Assembly: GCA_965247705.1 (NCBI GenBank)
Contig: CBDFHV010000028.1
Location: 1-8,361, forward strand
Direction: 5' to 3'
DNA length: 8,361 nt
Source of the DNA: CBDFHV01 sp965247705
GTDB taxonomy: Bacteria; Pseudomonadota; Alphaproteobacteria; Rhodospirillales; CAMCUA01
A model generated the notes under the pieces. The model had not been told where the DNA came from. It was given only the letters and a program-made list of their open reading frames with translations, and did no database searches. Of this stretch, positions 6,495 to 8,361 are shown piece after piece. Position numbers and translations under genes: made by a program. Positions within the stretch are counted from its first letter, which is position 1. Each line of letters begins with the position of its first letter.

Positions 6495-6543
6495 GTCTCT
6501 CGTGGCAGGGATTCGCTAACCAACGGAGCATGGACCGGCAGAC

Positions 6544-7425
6544 ATGGCGGAGGCTGCCGAGCGCATCGATGTGATGGCAGACGCCGACGGCGCGCCCGTC
6601 ATTGCCGACTCCGTCGCCGAGGCGGTGGCGGAGGTTCCGACGGCGCCCCATGGGCCCGTCCTGCTCCTGGATCGCTACCAGATAGAGCCAGCGCGGCCGC
6701 TGAGCCAGCTCGATTCCCCGTCGGCCAAAGCCTTCGTTGCCGAAGACCGGCGGGATACCAGTCGAGAGGTCTTTGCCCTGATTGGCATGCCCGGCTTGCC
6801 GCCGCGGACGAACGTGATGCAGGTCATGCGAAGCGGCAGCATGACCGGCATGGTGCCCCTGGTGGACTCGGGAACAGTCCTCTGGTCGCCGCTGGGGCAG
6901 CGCTGCCTGGCCATGATATTCGAGCGGCCCATCGGCGGCCGCCTGGCGCCGACCCCGTTCTCCACCGGACATCGGATCGGCGAGCATGAAGTTGCGCGCC
7001 AGGTGGTGGACCCGGTGGTGCGCGCTCTGCTCCGCCTTTCCGCTCGCGGTCTGACCCATAGGGCGGTACGCCCGGACAATCTGTTCTTCATGGATACCGA
7101 GTTGCGGGAGGTGGTGCTTGGCGACTGCGTGTCCAGTCCGCCCGGGTTCGACCAGCCCATGGTGTTCGAGACCATCGAACGGGGCATGGCCGGCCCCGGC
7201 GGCAGAGGGGAGGGGACTCCGGCCGAGGATCTTTACGCGCTCGGGGTGACCCTAGCGTTCATCCTGGTGGGCGGAAACCCGGTCCACAACCTGACCGACG
7301 ACCAGGTCATTCGCCTCAAGATCGAGCGCAGCTCCTATGGCGCGATCTGCGGCAACGCCCCCGTACCCTTGAGCATGATCGAGCCCTTGCGCGGTCTGCT
7401 GAGTGACAATCCGGAAGAGCGCTAG
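6544..7425 (+). CDS. Protein kinase-like domain protein, probable pseudokinase (N-terminal part, ends at in-frame TAG)
   Basis: This 293-residue piece has the C-lobe pattern of a eukaryotic-type Ser/Thr kinase. THRAVRPDN (171-179) aligns with the catalytic loop HRDxKPxN, GD194 with the DFG Asp, and EDLYALGVTLAFILVGGNP (D229) with helix F. Two essential features are missing: the catalytic Asp is Ala174, and around EVFALI (75-80), where the VAIK lysine is expected, there is no Lys; a glycine-rich loop is not visible either. It is therefore likely a pseudokinase that binds nucleotide or partners, if it folds. There is no signal peptide or membrane segment in this part, so it should be cytoplasmic. 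Homology does not stop at the TAG: the kinase-domain end LLSDNPEER would normally be followed by W, and the same frame runs on for 312 codons. The neighbouring purA gene is intact. ATG 6544 is the first start in this frame. Confidence 0.78.
   Translation: MAEAAERIDVMADADGAPVIADSVAEAVAEVPTAPHGPVLLLDRYQIEPARPLSQLDSPSAKAFVAEDRRDTSREVFALIGMPGLPPRTNVMQVMRSGSMTGMVPLVDSGTVLWSPLGQRCLAMIFERPIGGRLAPTPFSTGHRIGEHEVARQVVDPVVRALLRLSARGLTHRAVRPDNLFFMDTELREVVLGDCVSSPPGFDQPMVFETIERGMAGPGGRGEGTPAEDLYALGVTLAFILVGGNPVHNLTDDQVIRLKIERSSYGAICGNAPVPLSMIEPLRGLLSDNPEER
7423..7425 (+). other. In-frame amber codon splitting the kinase-like gene
   Basis: TAG stands between CGC (R293) and GGG TTC GAG GAA GTT. A G at 7424 would give TGG, and DNPEERWGFEEVQMWIAGGR would read as the normal end of a kinase domain passing into the next domain. 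The frame is otherwise open to the window end. A G-to-A nonsense mutation or a sequencing error is the simplest view; programmed readthrough is less likely. Confidence 0.72.
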
Positions 7426-7443
7426 GGGTTCGAGGAAGTTCAA

Positions 7444-8361
7444 ATGTGGATCGCCGGCGGTCGGCGCACGCCCATCCAGCGCCGTGCCTCGCGGCGGGCC
7501 GATAACGGGCTCATCTTCAATGGTCGGGAGTACTTTTCGCCGCGAACGGTGGCCCACGCCTTCGCCGCAAACCCGGCCGAGGCGGCCCCCATCGTGCGCG
7601 ACGGTCGCCTCGAAACCTGGTTGCGCCGCCAGCTCATGGACGCCGAACTGTCGGACACCGTCCTGGCCGCGGTGGAGGTGTCGCGTGCCCATCAGAACGA
7701 CCCCTTTGGAAGCGATGACTACCTGGTGTGTAAGGTCTGCATCGTCCTCGATACCGTGGGACCCATCCGCTACAAGGGATTCGCCTTCATACCCGAGGGA
7801 TTTGGGCCGGCGCTGGCGGTGGAGATCCTGCGCCGCGGGGAAGTTCAAGTGCCGGCGGAAATCATCGCCCGGGACATCGCGGGCGTTTGGTTGGATGCCC
7901 AGGGCCGGTCCCGGATCACGTACGGATCGATCGAGAAGTTGTTCACTCAGCTGCGCATGTTCCTGCAAACCGCTGAGATGGGTTACGGAATCGAGCGATG
8001 CCTCTACCACATGAATCCCGGCTTGCCCTGTCAGAGCCCCGTGGTCATCCAGGACTACGTGACCACTGTCCAGGGGCTGATGCTCGCCCTTGAAGAGGCT
8101 GCCAAGCGGGTCGACACCAAAGGGCGTCCCATGGACCGGCATATTGCCGCGTTCATCGCGGTTCGATTCGACCAGGACGTGAGCCGGCAACTTCAGGCCT
8201 TGTCCGGATCGGACGAGGAAAGAGCAATGCTGTCGCTGCTCAGCTTGTTTGCCATCATGCAGCAGCGACTGGGAGTCGAGAGCCTGTTTGGCCTGTCGAG
8301 CTGGGTCGGCGGGCACTTGGGGCCGGCGATCAGCAGCTATCGAAGCCGGTCGACGCGCCGT
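7444..8361 (+). CDS. C-terminal part of the kinase-like protein, 3' partial
   Basis: Frame 1 is open from the codon after the TAG at 7423 to the last base, so the true end lies outside the window. It begins MWIAGGRRTPIQRRASRRAD, then LIFNGREYFSPRTVAHAF and VRDGRLETWLRRQLMD; the remainder is mostly helical with no membrane segment so far. No catalytic motif is visible. By position and frame it is the continuation of the kinase-like protein. ATG 7444 has GAGGA (7432-7436) 7 nt upstream, so a ribosome stopping at the TAG 19 bases earlier could restart here and make a separate product. If the TAG is an error, there is one protein of at least 606 codons from 6544. The stretch SLFGLSSWVGGHLGPAISSY near the end looks conserved, which I judge from composition and not from an alignment. 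Confidence 0.72.
   Translation, partial: MWIAGGRRTPIQRRASRRADNGLIFNGREYFSPRTVAHAFAANPAEAAPIVRDGRLETWLRRQLMDAELSDTVLAAVEVSRAHQNDPFGSDDYLVCKVCIVLDTVGPIRYKGFAFIPEGFGPALAVEILRRGEVQVPAEIIARDIAGVWLDAQGRSRITYGSIEKLFTQLRMFLQTAEMGYGIERCLYHMNPGLPCQSPVVIQDYVTTVQGLMLALEEAAKRVDTKGRPMDRHIAAFIAVRFDQDVSRQLQALSGSDEERAMLSLLSLFAIMQQRLGVESLFGLSSWVGGHLGPAISSYRSRSTRR

Noticed and set aside
6432..6543. Rho-independent terminator after purA
   Set aside because: The only pairing seen (TGCCAC with GTGGCA) has a loop of more than 20 bases and no T tract.
7435..7858. Direct repeat GGAAGTTCAA near 7435 and 7849
   Set aside because: Only ten bases, two copies, both inside codons for EVQ in the same protein; chance is sufficient.
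7252..8316. Minus-strand open frame opposite the kinase-like gene
   Set aside because: The + strand frame is continuous across the whole region apart from one TAG and has kinase motifs; the minus frame is low-complexity and motif-free.

Overview
The window is GC-rich bacterial DNA read entirely from the + strand. The gene set (a short-form-type hisZ next to purA, a ChaN-PDZ protein, a kinase-like gene after purA) and the protein sequences fit an alphaproteobacterium, most likely of the Rhodospirillales. That assignment is from recognition, not a database search.

Layout. (1) 1-1032/1221: 3' part of a ChaN/Tiki-type periplasmic protein with a C-terminal PDZ domain. (2) 1029-2990: an exported M1-type zinc metallopeptidase. 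(3) 3011-3667: a small secreted protein of unknown function. (4) 3698-4867: hisZ, the regulatory subunit of short-form ATP phosphoribosyltransferase. (5) 4867-5130: a 264-bp non-coding element with 33-bp terminal inverted repeats, flanked by TA on both sides, which behaves like a MITE of the IS630/Tc1-mariner type. (6) 5139-6431: purA, adenylosuccinate synthetase. (7) 6544-8361 and beyond: a long kinase-like gene interrupted by an in-frame TAG at 7423.

The first four genes and purA are closely spaced and probably formed one transcription unit. Its first part encodes an envelope module of two predicted metalloprotease-fold proteins plus an unknown exported protein; its second part serves histidine and purine biosynthesis. 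The MITE sits exactly between the purA Shine-Dalgarno sequence, which lies in the last codons of hisZ, and the purA start codon. Removing the element with one TA copy restores a hisZ TAA stop and an AAGGAG-9 nt-ATG arrangement for purA.

Two single-base lesions stand out. At 1030 a C stands where a T would create both the TGA stop of the ChaN gene and the ATG start of the peptidase gene (an ATGA overlap). At 7424 an A makes TAG where TGG would keep the kinase-like gene open. Both could be true mutations or sequencing errors. The kinase-like protein also lacks the catalytic Asp (HRA instead of HRD), so it is probably a pseudokinase.

I found no RNA genes, CRISPR array or transposase gene. The most unusual content is the MITE at the hisZ-purA junction, the broken ATGA junction and the split pseudokinase gene; I see no clear evidence of a complete undescribed defence-type system.
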